The notes: generated by a model not told the origin, from the letters alone. Shown: positions 18,973 to 29,150, numbered from the stretch's first letter. The stretch: 64,000 bases of DNA from CALFML01 sp044222245 (GCA_044222245.1 JBGANQ010000047.1:6398-70397), one strand, 5' to 3'. Numbers and translations: made by a program.

Positions 18973-19968
18973 ATGACGCTCGCGGTGTCTTCACCCGGCG
19001 GGCCCGAAGCTGCCGAAGCGCCTGCGGCTCCCAAGGTGCCCGCAGCTGCCGAGGTGCCCGCAGCTGCCGAGGTGCCCGCAGCTGCCGAGGTGCCCGCAGC
19101 TGCCGAGGTGCCCGCAGCTGCCGAGGTGCCCGCAGCTCCCGCCGAGGTGCCCGGGGCTCCTGTAGCGCCCGGGGTTCCTTTAGCGCCCGCAATTGCCGCA
19201 GCGCCCAGCTCGCTTGCGTGCGAGCCGGGCAGCGATACCGACTTCGAGCTGCGGCCGCTGCACCAGCGACCGCGCGAGCGGCTGCTGTTTCTTGGCGCGG
19301 AGCAGCTAAACGACGATGAGCTTGTGGCGCTCGTCCTCGGCTCGGGAGCGGCGCTGCCGCTGGCCCGGCTGCTCCTGGACGCCGCCGGCGGACCCACCGG
19401 CCTGCGGCGGACCGGCGCTCATGCGCTGTGCGAGCTGCCGGGACTGGGACCGGCGCGCGTCTGTCAGATCAAGGCGGCGCTGGAGATCGGCCGGCGCTCG
19501 CTGCTGCCCGAGCCGCTGAGCGGCCTGCGGGTGCGCCGCGCCGCCGATATCGCCGAGATGCTGCGCATCGAGCTCGCCCCCGGTGAGCAGGAGGCTATCC
19601 ACGTCTTCGGGCTCGACGCCCGTCACCGCATCCGCTGCCGTCACATCGCTGCCATCGGCCAGGTCGACCGGGTGCAGGTGAGCCTGGCCGACATCTACCG
19701 GCCGCTCGTGCGCGAGGGCATGGCCGCCGCCCTGGTCTCGCACAACCACCCAAGCGGCGAGCCGACGCCGAGCGAGCAGGATCGCGAGCTCACCTATCGA
19801 ATGGCCCAGGTCGGCCACCTGCTCGGCATCGTGCTGCTCGATCATGTGGTGGTCGCGCGCGGCGGCCACTACAGCTTCGCCGAGCACGGCCACCTTGAAT
19901 CGCCGCTGACCCTGCCCGCCCCGCGGCCGGAGCCGGGCCGCAGCTCGCGCCCGCCGCCCTCGCCATGA
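18973..19968 (+). CDS. radC: RadC/JAB-domain protein with repeat-rich N-terminal extension
   Basis: Carries the RadC core: a helix-hairpin-helix region (ERLLFLGAEQLNDDELVALVLGSG, then ELPGLGPARVCQIKAALE) and a JAB1/MPN-type metalloprotein domain with the JAMM-like motif SHNHPSGEPTPSEQD and the upstream acidic EQEAIHVFGLD. RadC family members are annotated as DNA repair proteins, but the biochemical role is unsettled. Unlike ordinary RadC (about 225 residues), this one has about 95 extra N-terminal residues composed of VPAAAE repeats and Pro/Ala/Val, encoded by an 18-bp minisatellite. The ATG at 18973 has GAAGGTGG just before it. A start after the repeats would give normal RadC length, so the extension may not be functionally needed. 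Confidence 0.85.
   Translation: MTLAVSSPGGPEAAEAPAAPKVPAAAEVPAAAEVPAAAEVPAAAEVPAAAEVPAAPAEVPGAPVAPGVPLAPAIAAAPSSLACEPGSDTDFELRPLHQRPRERLLFLGAEQLNDDELVALVLGSGAALPLARLLLDAAGGPTGLRRTGAHALCELPGLGPARVCQIKAALEIGRRSLLPEPLSGLRVRRAADIAEMLRIELAPGEQEAIHVFGLDARHRIRCRHIAAIGQVDRVQVSLADIYRPLVREGMAAALVSHNHPSGEPTPSEQDRELTYRMAQVGHLLGIVLLDHVVVARGGHYSFAEHGHLESPLTLPAPRPEPGRSSRPPPSP
19033..19140 (+). repeat. In-frame 18-bp minisatellite (VPAAAE) in radC
   Basis: Six consecutive 18-bp units, four of them identical, encode VPAAAE repeats in the N-terminal extension of the RadC protein. The near-identity of the units argues for recent expansion. Confidence 0.9.
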
Positions 19969-20055
19969 GGCAGAGATCTCCCCGCAGCGGCTGCTTCCCG
20001 TCCGCCGCGCTGCAGATAAAGCGAGGGGGGCTTGAAAACCGCGCGTCACTTTGAC

Positions 20056-20736
20056 ATGGTGCACCCCGTGAGTCCCTTGGTTATTGGTGTTGCTGGCGGT
20101 ACCGGTTCTGGCAAGTCAACCGTCGCTGCCAAGATCGTTGAGGGCTTACCGCGGGGGACCGTGGCGATCCTCGACCATGACAGCTACTACCGAGATCGCT
20201 CGGACCTTACCCAGGCGATGCGGGAGGCGCTCAACTACGATCATCCAGACTCGCTGGAGACCGACCTCCTCATCCAGCACCTGCGGTCGCTGCGCGAAGG
20301 GGACGCGGTGGACATGCCGGTCTATGACTTCAAGACGCACTCGCGGCTGCAGGTGCGGCGGCGGGTCGAGCCGGCGCCGTTCATCGTCGTCGAGGGCATC
20401 CTCCTTTTTGTCGAGGCGGAGCTGCGCGGCCTGCTCGACATCAAGCTGTTCGTCGACACCGATGCTGACATCCGGGTGCTGCGGCGGCTTCGCCGCGATC
20501 TCGAGCAGCGCGGCCGGACCTTCCAGGCCACGCGTGAGCAGTACTATAAGACGGTGCGGCCGATGCACCTGCAGTTCGTCGAGCCCTCCAAGCGCTGGGC
20601 CGATCTCATCATCCCCGAAGGCGGCGAGAACCACGTCGCCATCGATCTGGTGATCGGCCGCCTCCGCCACTACCTGAGCAACCACCTGCGCTATGAGCCG
20701 GCGCAGCGCTCGGGCGACAAGCTCGCGCATGCCTAG
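20056..20736 (+). CDS. udk: Uridine kinase
   Basis: Phosphorylates uridine/cytidine to the monophosphates in pyrimidine salvage. The P-loop GVAGGTGSGKST lies about ten residues after the chosen ATG. Further signatures are ILDHDSYYRD, NYDHPDSLETDLL, MPVYDFKTHSR, the EGILLF strand and the DTDADIRVLRRLRRD lid region. The length of about 226 residues is normal. An in-frame TTG at 20032 follows a GAGGGG too closely to use it, while the ATG at 20056 lacks a clear Shine-Dalgarno, so the start is open by a few residues. The gene lies between radC and the giant TPR gene on the same strand. Confidence 0.93.
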   Translation: MVHPVSPLVIGVAGGTGSGKSTVAAKIVEGLPRGTVAILDHDSYYRDRSDLTQAMREALNYDHPDSLETDLLIQHLRSLREGDAVDMPVYDFKTHSRLQVRRRVEPAPFIVVEGILLFVEAELRGLLDIKLFVDTDADIRVLRRLRRDLEQRGRTFQATREQYYKTVRPMHLQFVEPSKRWADLIIPEGGENHVAIDLVIGRLRHYLSNHLRYEPAQRSGDKLAHA

Positions 20737-20769
20737 CTGGCCCGCGGGCCGTGGTAAAACCTGGGCGCT

Positions 20770-23700
20770 TTGACTCCCTCGGATTTCCCTGCGACGCCGC
20801 GCCCGGTCGGGGAGCAGCGCTTTAGCCTGGGTGGCCCAGGCCACAATCGCCTGTCGCTGACCGCGCCGCTGCACTTTGGCGTCGCTGAGCTGACCCAGCT
20901 GGAGCTCGACCTGACCGGCCGCGCCGGCGAGCCGGCGAGCCGGCGGCGCGGCCGGGTCCAGCGGGCGGAGCTGGTGATTGACGAGGCGCGGCTCAACCGC
21001 GAGCTGGCTGAGCACCTGGGGTCGCTGCTGCCGCTGCTGCCACCGCTCGGGCCGGTGGTGGAGCGGGTGCAGGTGCGGCTCTTGCAGGATGAGAGCGGCC
21101 CGCTGCTGCACGTGTTGGGACGGCTGCGCGACGAGGGAACTGCCCTGTGGTGCTCGCTGCGGGCGCGGCTGCGCGGCTGCAAGCCGGACCCCGGCCCTCT
21201 GCGCAGCACCGACTCGCTGGCGCTCGGCCTGGTCGAGGAAGAGCTGCGCGTCTTCGGCCTCACCTCGACGCCCGCCCCGCTGCTTGGGCTGCTGCTGCGC
21301 TGGGTGGTGGCCCTCGGGCTTTGCGCCCACCGGCGGCCGGCGCCGCCCCTGACGCCCCCGATGGGGGCCGCGGAGGCGCCGGTCGGCCTGCGGCCGATCT
21401 GGGAAAACAGCTTGTGGGTGGTCGGAGTCGAGCTGCTGCATGACGCGCTGATGGCGACGCTGCCGCGCGCCGGCTACCGCGCCGCCGACCCGAGCACCGC
21501 CAGCCTGTGCACGCTGCGGGTGGAGCACGGGCGGCTCTACCTCGGCTACCGCTCGATCGGTCGCCGCGACGTCTTTGGCGATGAGTCGCCTGAGGAGTGG
21601 TCGGCCCCGCCGGCGGCGCCCATCGGCTTTGCCGTCCCCGAGGTGCTGGCCCTGGGCGATCGCCTGCTGCAGACCGGCGACTGCGCGGCGGCGCTGGCGA
21701 TCTATACCCTGGCCGGGTCGGCGGCCGGGGTGGCGGAGATGATGCAAGCCCGGCGGCTGCAGGTGCTGCTGACGGCGCCCTCGCGGCAGGAGGAGGCGGA
21801 GCTGCAGCTCGGCGAAGTCGTCCGGCGGTCACCGCAGGATGGCGCGGCGCGGCTGGCGCTGGCGCTGCTCGCCGGTGCCCGCGGCGAGCTGGCCACGGCG
21901 GCGCGCCTGCTCGGCGAGCTCGGCGAGGCGGGCGCTGGAGCACCGGACAGCTCGCCGGAGGAGCGCGCCCTGGCCCTGCTCACCGCTGCCCGCTGCCTCA
22001 CCGCGCTCGAGCTGCGAGCCGCTGCCGCTGCCGCCCAGGCTGCGGTGACGCTGCTCACCGCGGCCCCCGCGCGTGACGAGGCAGTGGCTCAGGAGGCGGC
22101 GGAGCTCGCGGCCGAGCTGGTGCAGACGCTCGCCCGCTCGCAGCCGCTGCCTGCCGCCGGACCCGCCGAGCCGGCCGAAGGCGACGCCATCGTCGAGGAG
22201 CCGGAGCTGATCCTGCAGCGGGCCGAGTCCGAGACGCTCCCGGCGGCGGTGGCGCGCATCGATCGCGCCCTGCGCACGCTCGGCGGGCCCGCGCGGCTGC
22301 GGCTGTGCCTGGGCGGGGCACGGCTGTGCCAGCAGCGCGGCGAGATCGCCCGCGCGCGCCTGTACCTGGAGCAAGCGGGCGAGCACCCCGAGGCGCTGCA
22401 CCTGCGGGTCCAGCTCGATCTGCCCGAGCTGACGGTGGCCGAGCCCGGCGAGCCGGCCGATCTGCTGCCGGTCCTGCAGCGGCTGGCGCGGCGCGGCCTG
22501 GCGACTCGGGACGAGCTCGTCGCCCTGGCGCAGCTGCACTCCTCGCGCGGGCAGCACCGCGACGCCTTCGCGGCGCAGCGGGCGGCGGGCGGCGATCCGG
22601 AAGAGCTGCTGGGGGCGCTCGAAGCGGCCGGGCAGCCGCGCGCCCTGGTCGATGCGCTGCTCGTCCACGCGCGGCTCGTGCCCGAGCGCGCGGCCGAGCT
22701 TTACCGCCGGGCGGCTCGGGTGGCGCAGCAGCAGCTGGCCGACCCGGCGCGCGCGGCCTCGCTGTGGCAGACGGCGGCGGCGGCGCTGGTCGACAGTCCG
22801 GCCGAGGCCGCGGTGCTGTGGGCACACGCCGGCCACCTCTGGCAGGCCTACGGCAGCTACGACCGCTCCGAGGCGGCGCTGCGCAGCGCCCTGGAGCTTG
22901 GCGGCGAGCAGACCCCGCTCGTGCTCCTGGCGCTCGGGCACCATGCTTATGCGCAGGCGGATCTGGAGGGCGCCGCCGACGCCTACCGGCGGGCGCTGGC
23001 CGCCGACCAGGTCCCGCCGGCCGAGCGGCCGCAGGTGTTCCTGCGGCTGGCCGAGATCGAGCACGAGCACGGCGATGCCGCTGCCGAGGAGCGCGAGCTC
23101 GCCGCGGCGGTGGAAGCGGGCGGCGGGGCGCTGGCCTGGCCGGCGCTGGCGGCCCTGTTCCGCGCCCAGGGCGACGGGCCGCGCCTGGGGGCGGCGCTGC
23201 TCGGCTGGGCCGACTACGAGACCGGCGAGATGCGCCGCGCCCTGCTGACCCAGGCCGCCGCCCTGTGCGGACCCAGCCTGCTCGGGCGCGCCGACCAGGA
23301 GCTGACCCGGCTCGACGCCGATGATGAGGCGGTGCGCGACCGCATCCAGACCCGCCTGCGCCAGGCCGGCTCGCCGGCAGCGCTGCTGCGGGCGCTGCTG
23401 CGCGATCTCGACAAGAGCCGCGGGCTGCGCCGCCTGACCGTGGCGCGCGAGCTGCGCGAGCTGGCCGGGCGCCTGGGCGATGACGTGGCGGCAGCGCGCG
23501 CCCACATTGCAATTATTGAAGGCCTGCAGCCCGGCGAGCCTGGTCCCCCGGCTGCGGGCGAGGCCGGCGCGAGCGACTCGCTGCCCACAAGCGGCGAGGA
23601 TGCCCTGGCCGCCCTGACCTTCCTCACCGCCGAGCGGCGCGGCAGCGGCGCCCTGCCCGAGGCGCTGGGCGAGCAGCTGCGCGACCTGCTGCTGCAAAGA

Positions 23701-26700
23701 GGCCGGCTGCGCGAGCTGCTGAGCCGGATGGATCGCCAGCTCGCGCTGCTCACCGAGCACCCGCGCGAGCGCAGCGGTCGCGCTCAGCTGCTGCGCCAGA
23801 CCGCCGAGCTGGCCGAGCTTCTGGGCGACAGTGTCGCGGCGGCCACGCGCTGGCTGCGGCTGTGCGCCACCGACCCCGAAGATCGCGACGCGCTGGCGCG
23901 CTGTCGTCGGCTCTTGCGCCGCCTGGCCACCGCCGGCGAGGCGCCGCTGGCGCTGGCCCTGTGCGAGACCGAGCTGCGGCGCGACACCGCGCGGCGCGCC
24001 CGCGGGCTGCGCGTCATCCAGGCCGAGCTGCTGGTGTTCCTGCAGCGGCCGGCCGAGGCGCTGGCGCAGCTGGAGCTGGTCCTCATGCGCGCGGAGACCT
24101 TCGGCCCCGCCCACGCGGTGCTCGGCCTGCTGCTGGCCAGCTCGGCCGACCCCGGCGACGCCGAGCGCAGCCTGGAGCACCTGCTGCTCGCCGCCTACGC
24201 GCCTGATGTCGAGCCTGCCGAGGCCGGCGAGTGCGCGCTGGTCGCCGCCGCGCTGCTCACCGCGGCGGCGGCGCCGGGCGGACTGGCGGCCCCGAGCCCC
24301 CGGTCTGCCGCCGCCGAGAGCGTCGAGGCACCAGCGAGCTACCTGGGCCGCGCGGCCGCCGGGACCTGGGTGGCGGTGCCGGCGGATTTCCTCGAGGAGG
24401 CCCTCAGCAGCGGCGAGCCGCGGGTCCCGAGCACCGTCAGCCCGACCCGCCCCGGCATCGCCGCGACCGACGCGGTCAGCGATGAGCCGCCGCCGCAGCC
24501 GCCCGAGCTGCCGCGGGCCCCGGCCGAGCCGCGGGCGCTGCTCGGCCACGCGGCGGCGCTGTTGCCCGCCGATCCGCGGCCCCTGGAGGAGCTGCTCGCG
24601 CTGGCCTGGTCGGCCCGCGAGTACGGTCAGGCGCTATCGTACTGCGATCGCCTTCTGGCGCTCGCCCGCAGCACCAGCCAGCGCGCCCGCCTGCTCGTCG
24701 AGAAAGCCTACGTCCTTCTGCGCACCGGGGGGGAGTCGACGGCGCACGCCCTGCTCGATGAGGCTCTGGCGCTCATCCCCGAGTACCCACCGGCGCTGCG
24801 GGCGCTGCGCCTGCTCGTGCGGCAGAGCGGCGATCTCGAGCAGGCGGTGGCGCTGTTGCAGCGCGAGCTGCACGCGCAGCCGGCCAGCGACCCGCCGGCG
24901 CGCGCGGCGCTGCTCCTGGAGCTTGGGCAGCTGCACAAGCTGCGCGGCGATCTGGCGGCGGCGCAGGAGGCCTTCCGCAGCGCCGGCCAGCTCGGCTCGG
25001 CGGCGGCGTGGCGGCTGCTCGCCGAGCAGCTCCTTGGGCGGCGGGAGTTTCTCGGCGCCGCCGATGCCCTGGGCCGGGCGGCGGCGGTGCTGCCCGCAGC
25101 CGAGCGCGGCGCGGTGCTGGTCGAGGCGGCGCAGCTCGCGGTGCGCGCCGATGACGAGCTGCGCGCCCGCGACCACCTGGAGCAGGCGGTGGCGCTGGGC
25201 GGCCCGCCGAGCGAGGCGGCGCGCGCGCTGCTGCTCGAGCTCGATGGCGGTCCGGATGCCGGTGAGCGCCGGCGCATGCTGGAGCGCCGCCTGCAGCAGG
25301 TCAGCGAGGGGATCGGCTACCTCGACGTGCTGGCGCGGCTCTTGCTCCTGTGCCGGGCCCAAGGGGATGAGGGCGCGACCCGTCGCTACGGGGAGGCGCT
25401 GCTCGCGCAGAAGCCCGGCGATGAGCTGGCGCTGTGCGCGCTGGCCGAGCAGGCCTATCGGCAGGGCCGCCTGGACGAGGCCGAGGCCCTGCTGGCCGGG
25501 GTGACGGCGGTGCCCGAGATGCTCGAGCGACCGGGGACGCTGCTGCGCTGCCTGGCCGAGCTGCGGGTGCGGCGCGGCGATCTAGCGGGCGCCGAGCGGG
25601 CCTACGGCGAGCTGCTTACCCGCGGCGAGCACGACTCGGAGTCGGAGGCCGTGCTGACGGCGAGCACCGCGCTGGCCGAGCTCCTTGCCCAGCGCGGGGC
25701 GTTCGGCGAGGTGACGGCGGTGCTCAAGGTCCGGCTGCTCTACCTGCCGGCCGCCGATTCGGCAGCGGCGGCGCTGCGCGAGCGCGTGGCGCTGCGCTTG
25801 CGCATCGCCGAGGCGGCGGAGCGCGGCGGCGATCTGGCCGAGGCCGAGCAGCAGCTCGGCTGCGTACTCGACGAGCAGCCGGGCAATCGCGAGGCACTGC
25901 GCCGCCTCTACCTGATCTATGCCGCCCGCCGGGACGATGAGGAGACGCTGGCCACCCTGGAGAGCCTGATCGCCGGGGCGGCCTCACCGCGCGAGCGCGG
26001 CGAGTGGCTGAGCGAGCGCGCGGCCCTGCTGAGCGAGCGCGGCGCCTGGGCGCAGGCGACCCAGGACTACCAGCAGATCCTCGGCCAGAGCCCCGGTGAC
26101 GGACCGACGCTGAAGCGGCTGGCCGAGCTGGCACGACGGGCCGCTGGAGGCGGGCTGGACTCGCCATCCCCGGGCGGGCCGGGGCAGCAGGTGGGCGGGG
26201 CGTTGACGCGCGCGCCCGCGCCCCCCGGGGCCGCGAGCCTGGCGTCGGCGGCCCAGGTCGAGCCGGTGGCGGGCGCCTCTGGCGATGCGCCGGCACCAGT
26301 CAAGAGTGCGAGCGCGCTGGCCGCCGCGTTTGCCTCTGGGCAGCTCCCGGTGATGGAGGGGCTGAGCGCGCTCGATGCGCCGCTTGCCCAGGCGCAGGCG
26401 GCCTTCGCCGGCGATGCGGCGGCGCTCACCGAGGCGCTGCGGCGCCGGCTGCTCTTGCCCGAAGGCCTCCAGGTCGGGGTGCTGCAGGCGCTGGCGCGGC
26501 AGGCCGAGCGGGCGAGCGCTCCGTCCCAGCACGTCTACCTGGCGCTGCTGGCCTTCCTGGCTCCCGGGGGGGCGGCGGAGGCGCGGCTCGCTGCTGTGGG
26601 TCCGCGGCCGCTGGCCGCGGTGGCCGCGCCGAGCGAGCCGGCCGATGAGGAGGCGCCGTGGCTGCGGGCGCTGGCGCTGCTCATGCGGCTGCTGGTGGCT

Positions 26701-27621
26701 CTGCCCGCGGCGGACCTGCCGCTGTCGCCCGAGTGGGGGACGCGCCTGCTGCCGCTGGCGCAGCGGCTCGGCATCGCCCGCCTGAACGTCGCCCTCGTCG
26801 ACGAGCTGCCCGGTGCGGACGAGCCGCTCGGGCGCGCGCTAGGAGGCACGGCGGCGGTCGCCGAGCCAGCGCCAGCGCGGTGCGATCCGACCCGACCGCT
26901 GCGGCTGCGGCTGCGGCGCGAGCTCACGGCCGAGCTCGGGCAGGCCCACTTTGCCGCGCTGCGGGCGCTGCACCTTTATTGTGCCGGCGAGCCGCTGCTC
27001 CACTTTCTGAGCGCGGCCGAGCTGGCGGCGCTGGTCCAGGCAGCGGCCGCCCTGTGGATCCCCGGGGTCAAGGCCCAGGCGCCGCAGCGGCTGCAGGCCC
27101 TGCTGCAGGGTCCGCCCGACGCCGCGGCAGCGCCCGAGGGAGCCGCGGACACGCCTGCGGTCGCGCGAGGTGACGGGCAAGCTGACCCAGGGCGCGTCGA
27201 GACGGCGGCTGGGCCGGCCAGTGAGCTGGACGAGGAGGTCGCAGGCAGCGGGGAGCGGCACCGGGTGGCGCTGCCGCTTGCGCCGGCGCCTGCCGAGCCG
27301 CCGGCGGGCGCCGGCGCGCTTGCTCCCGACCTGGGGCCGGTGACCCGCGCCGAGGCGGTGGCCGTGCTGTCCCCCTGCCTGCAGCGGCTGCAGGCCGAGC
27401 CGCAGCTGCTGCGCGAGCTGCGGCCGCTCCTCCTGGAGCGGGTGCAAAAGCACGCGCAGGCGCAGGCGCTGACCGGCCTTGGCGACGTGCTGGCGGCGCT
27501 GCGGGTGGTGGCGGGGGCGAGTCCCCGCGACGGCGAGGCGGCGCGGCAGGCGCTGACCCGCGGCGAGCTTGGCGAGCTGGTCCGACTGGCGCTGCGGATT
27601 TACGGCTCAGCGAGCGGCTAA
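20770..27621 (+). CDS. Giant TPR protein (about 2,280 residues)
   Basis: One uninterrupted frame of 6.85 kb. The N-terminal 250 residues have no obvious repeats. From about residue 280 to the C-terminus there are successive helical pairs of TPR type, for example ALALGDRLLQTGDCAAALAI, ALRSALELGGEQTPLVLLAL, AYRRALAADQVPPAERPQV and LARGRLDEAEALL-like segments, separated by Ala/Pro-rich linkers (about 1170-1230 and 1800-1870). No signal peptide or membrane helix is seen, so it is probably a cytoplasmic scaffold. The composition is extreme (Ala, Leu, Arg, Glu, Gly). It starts with a TTG at 20770 without a clear Shine-Dalgarno, so the exact start is uncertain. Large TPR proteins of this kind are frequent in Myxococcota; the function of this one is unknown. 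Confidence 0.82.
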   Translation: MTPSDFPATPRPVGEQRFSLGGPGHNRLSLTAPLHFGVAELTQLELDLTGRAGEPASRRRGRVQRAELVIDEARLNRELAEHLGSLLPLLPPLGPVVERVQVRLLQDESGPLLHVLGRLRDEGTALWCSLRARLRGCKPDPGPLRSTDSLALGLVEEELRVFGLTSTPAPLLGLLLRWVVALGLCAHRRPAPPLTPPMGAAEAPVGLRPIWENSLWVVGVELLHDALMATLPRAGYRAADPSTASLCTLRVEHGRLYLGYRSIGRRDVFGDESPEEWSAPPAAPIGFAVPEVLALGDRLLQTGDCAAALAIYTLAGSAAGVAEMMQARRLQVLLTAPSRQEEAELQLGEVVRRSPQDGAARLALALLAGARGELATAARLLGELGEAGAGAPDSSPEERALALLTAARCLTALELRAAAAAAQAAVTLLTAAPARDEAVAQEAAELAAELVQTLARSQPLPAAGPAEPAEGDAIVEEPELILQRAESETLPAAVARIDRALRTLGGPARLRLCLGGARLCQQRGEIARARLYLEQAGEHPEALHLRVQLDLPELTVAEPGEPADLLPVLQRLARRGLATRDELVALAQLHSSRGQHRDAFAAQRAAGGDPEELLGALEAAGQPRALVDALLVHARLVPERAAELYRRAARVAQQQLADPARAASLWQTAAAALVDSPAEAAVLWAHAGHLWQAYGSYDRSEAALRSALELGGEQTPLVLLALGHHAYAQADLEGAADAYRRALAADQVPPAERPQVFLRLAEIEHEHGDAAAEERELAAAVEAGGGALAWPALAALFRAQGDGPRLGAALLGWADYETGEMRRALLTQAAALCGPSLLGRADQELTRLDADDEAVRDRIQTRLRQAGSPAALLRALLRDLDKSRGLRRLTVARELRELAGRLGDDVAAARAHIAIIEGLQPGEPGPPAAGEAGASDSLPTSGEDALAALTFLTAERRGSGALPEALGEQLRDLLLQRGRLRELLSRMDRQLALLTEHPRERSGRAQLLRQTAELAELLGDSVAAATRWLRLCATDPEDRDALARCRRLLRRLATAGEAPLALALCETELRRDTARRARGLRVIQAELLVFLQRPAEALAQLELVLMRAETFGPAHAVLGLLLASSADPGDAERSLEHLLLAAYAPDVEPAEAGECALVAAALLTAAAAPGGLAAPSPRSAAAESVEAPASYLGRAAAGTWVAVPADFLEEALSSGEPRVPSTVSPTRPGIAATDAVSDEPPPQPPELPRAPAEPRALLGHAAALLPADPRPLEELLALAWSAREYGQALSYCDRLLALARSTSQRARLLVEKAYVLLRTGGESTAHALLDEALALIPEYPPALRALRLLVRQSGDLEQAVALLQRELHAQPASDPPARAALLLELGQLHKLRGDLAAAQEAFRSAGQLGSAAAWRLLAEQLLGRREFLGAADALGRAAAVLPAAERGAVLVEAAQLAVRADDELRARDHLEQAVALGGPPSEAARALLLELDGGPDAGERRRMLERRLQQVSEGIGYLDVLARLLLLCRAQGDEGATRRYGEALLAQKPGDELALCALAEQAYRQGRLDEAEALLAGVTAVPEMLERPGTLLRCLAELRVRRGDLAGAERAYGELLTRGEHDSESEAVLTASTALAELLAQRGAFGEVTAVLKVRLLYLPAADSAAAALRERVALRLRIAEAAERGGDLAEAEQQLGCVLDEQPGNREALRRLYLIYAARRDDEETLATLESLIAGAASPRERGEWLSERAALLSERGAWAQATQDYQQILGQSPGDGPTLKRLAELARRAAGGGLDSPSPGGPGQQVGGALTRAPAPPGAASLASAAQVEPVAGASGDAPAPVKSASALAAAFASGQLPVMEGLSALDAPLAQAQAAFAGDAAALTEALRRRLLLPEGLQVGVLQALARQAERASAPSQHVYLALLAFLAPGGAAEARLAAVGPRPLAAVAAPSEPADEEAPWLRALALLMRLLVALPAADLPLSPEWGTRLLPLAQRLGIARLNVALVDELPGADEPLGRALGGTAAVAEPAPARCDPTRPLRLRLRRELTAELGQAHFAALRALHLYCAGEPLLHFLSAAELAALVQAAAALWIPGVKAQAPQRLQALLQGPPDAAAAPEGAADTPAVARGDGQADPGRVETAAGPASELDEEVAGSGERHRVALPLAPAPAEPPAGAGALAPDLGPVTRAEAVAVLSPCLQRLQAEPQLLRELRPLLLERVQKHAQAQALTGLGDVLAALRVVAGASPRDGEAARQALTRGELGELVRLALRIYGSASG

Positions 27622-27786
27622 GGAAAGGTCCGGGCCAATCTGTACCCCGCGCAGCCGGGCTGACCAAACCGGCGCTGCGCTGTACTCGGCGAGCGGCTGG
27701 CCCGGCTAGCTCCATCGCCTGAGGTGGTTCAGCCGGCGGCGCGGTCCCCACCGCTGCCGGCGAGTCGGGGCGGTGGCCCGGCGGGC

Positions 27787-29010
27787 CTACTTGAACTTCT
27801 CCGCCCAGTCGATCTTGGCGGTGAACTGCATCACCAGAAACAGGGTCACGATCGCCCCGATGGTGACGGTCAGCCCCGTAAAGCCGGCGAAGAAGAACGC
27901 GTACGAGAAGCCGACCAGGTACACAAGCTGCGCCAGCGCGAACTCCAGGAACGCGAAGCGAGTGCCGACCACCAGCCGCAAGTACGACACACACAGGAAG
28001 ATCGACACCGCCGAGCAGACCGCGAACGCCTGGTGGATCGAGATGTGATCGACCAGGTAGCCGAGCAGCAGGTGGAAGGCGAAGAACGCCGCGGCGAGGA
28101 AGAAGTAGTTCATCGGGTGGATGCGCAGGCCGCGCAGGATGGCGATGACGAAGGTGAGAAAGAAGAAGAAGCCCAGGCTCACCGGGGCGAAAAAGGCGAT
28201 GCGCGCCGCCATCGGCCCCGGATCGAGCTTCTGCGGCATGGCGACGCCGATGCCGTTGCCGGTGACCAGGCTCTTGTACTTCCAGGTGAGCTCCCAGCCG
28301 GTCGCGGTGCGGCTCTTCTGGGTCGGCGACATCGTGTTGCCGGGGAAGTCGTAGTCGTCAAAGTCGGTGGTGGCGGTCAGCTGGAAGTTGCGCGCCTCGG
28401 CGATGCCGTCGGCGAAGCGGTAGGTGAAGGTCTCCAGCCCCTGCGATACGTAGTGCAGCACAAGGACGTGGCGGCTCAGCGGTGCCGGGTGGCTGAGCAT
28501 CGCAGAGACGCCGGCGCCGCCGCGGGTCACCGACATCGAGGTGCCATCGAGCTCGAAGCGAAAGTCGTCGTACTGCCCGTTCTGGGACGGGAACGAGAAG
28601 CCCACCGCGAGGTCGCCGGTGGGCTCGGCGGGGATCTGCAGCTCGTAGCGGGCGGTGAACTCGGCGCGGTAGGTGGCGTACCAGCGCAGGCCCTTTTTGC
28701 GCTGATCGAGGTGGAGGTTGACCTGGATGTCGCTGCCCACAAGCGGCACCGGGAAGTGGTCGATCACCGTCGAGTGCTTGACCACGGTGCGGCCGTCCTT
28801 GTCCTGCTCCTGGGTCTCGACGAGGCGCGGCACGTCCAGGGTCGCCGCCGGCGCGCTCTGATCGAGCGGCGAGCCCCACAGCTGCCCGACCTTGGCGCGC
28901 AGCTCGCGGTCCTGGGTGGAGGTGCGGGCGTCGATGGTGCCGCCGAGGATCATCCAGCCGAGCGTCGCGACAACAAAGACTACGGTGATGGCGGCGATCG
29001 ACCTGGTCAT
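27787..29010 (-). CDS. CreD-like inner membrane protein
   Basis: A 407-residue membrane protein. An N-terminal helix (AAITVVFVVATLGWMILGG) is followed by a periplasmic beta-rich domain of about 240 residues, then five or six membrane segments. The conserved block IAFFAPVSLGFFFFLTFVIAIL plus IHPMNYFFLAAAFFAFHLLLGYLVDH is characteristic of the CreD family, which in Escherichia coli is part of the CreBC regulon and linked to envelope stress and colicin tolerance. No CreBC two-component genes are in the window, so its control here is unknown. It converges with the giant TPR gene across about 165 bases. Confidence 0.82.
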   Translation of the reverse strand: MTRSIAAITVVFVVATLGWMILGGTIDARTSTQDRELRAKVGQLWGSPLDQSAPAATLDVPRLVETQEQDKDGRTVVKHSTVIDHFPVPLVGSDIQVNLHLDQRKKGLRWYATYRAEFTARYELQIPAEPTGDLAVGFSFPSQNGQYDDFRFELDGTSMSVTRGGAGVSAMLSHPAPLSRHVLVLHYVSQGLETFTYRFADGIAEARNFQLTATTDFDDYDFPGNTMSPTQKSRTATGWELTWKYKSLVTGNGIGVAMPQKLDPGPMAARIAFFAPVSLGFFFFLTFVIAILRGLRIHPMNYFFLAAAFFAFHLLLGYLVDHISIHQAFAVCSAVSIFLCVSYLRLVVGTRFAFLEFALAQLVYLVGFSYAFFFAGFTGLTVTIGAIVTLFLVMQFTAKIDWAEKFK

Positions 29011-29150
29011 GACAGCAGCTTAACGCGGTCGCCCGCCGCTCAAAAGCGCCCGCCTGCGCGCGGCGCCCCGCGCCGTCGCCCGCCCCGCCCGCGAGCCAGG
29101 ACCCAGCCCGAGAAAAAAGCTTGCCCCGGCCTGCCAATCCGCCTGGAGCA

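Noticed and set aside
21829..24549. 906-residue minus-strand frame inside the giant TPR gene
   Set aside because: Gln/Arg/Ala/Gly-rich shadow; the plus strand has the TPR pattern and the better codon structure.
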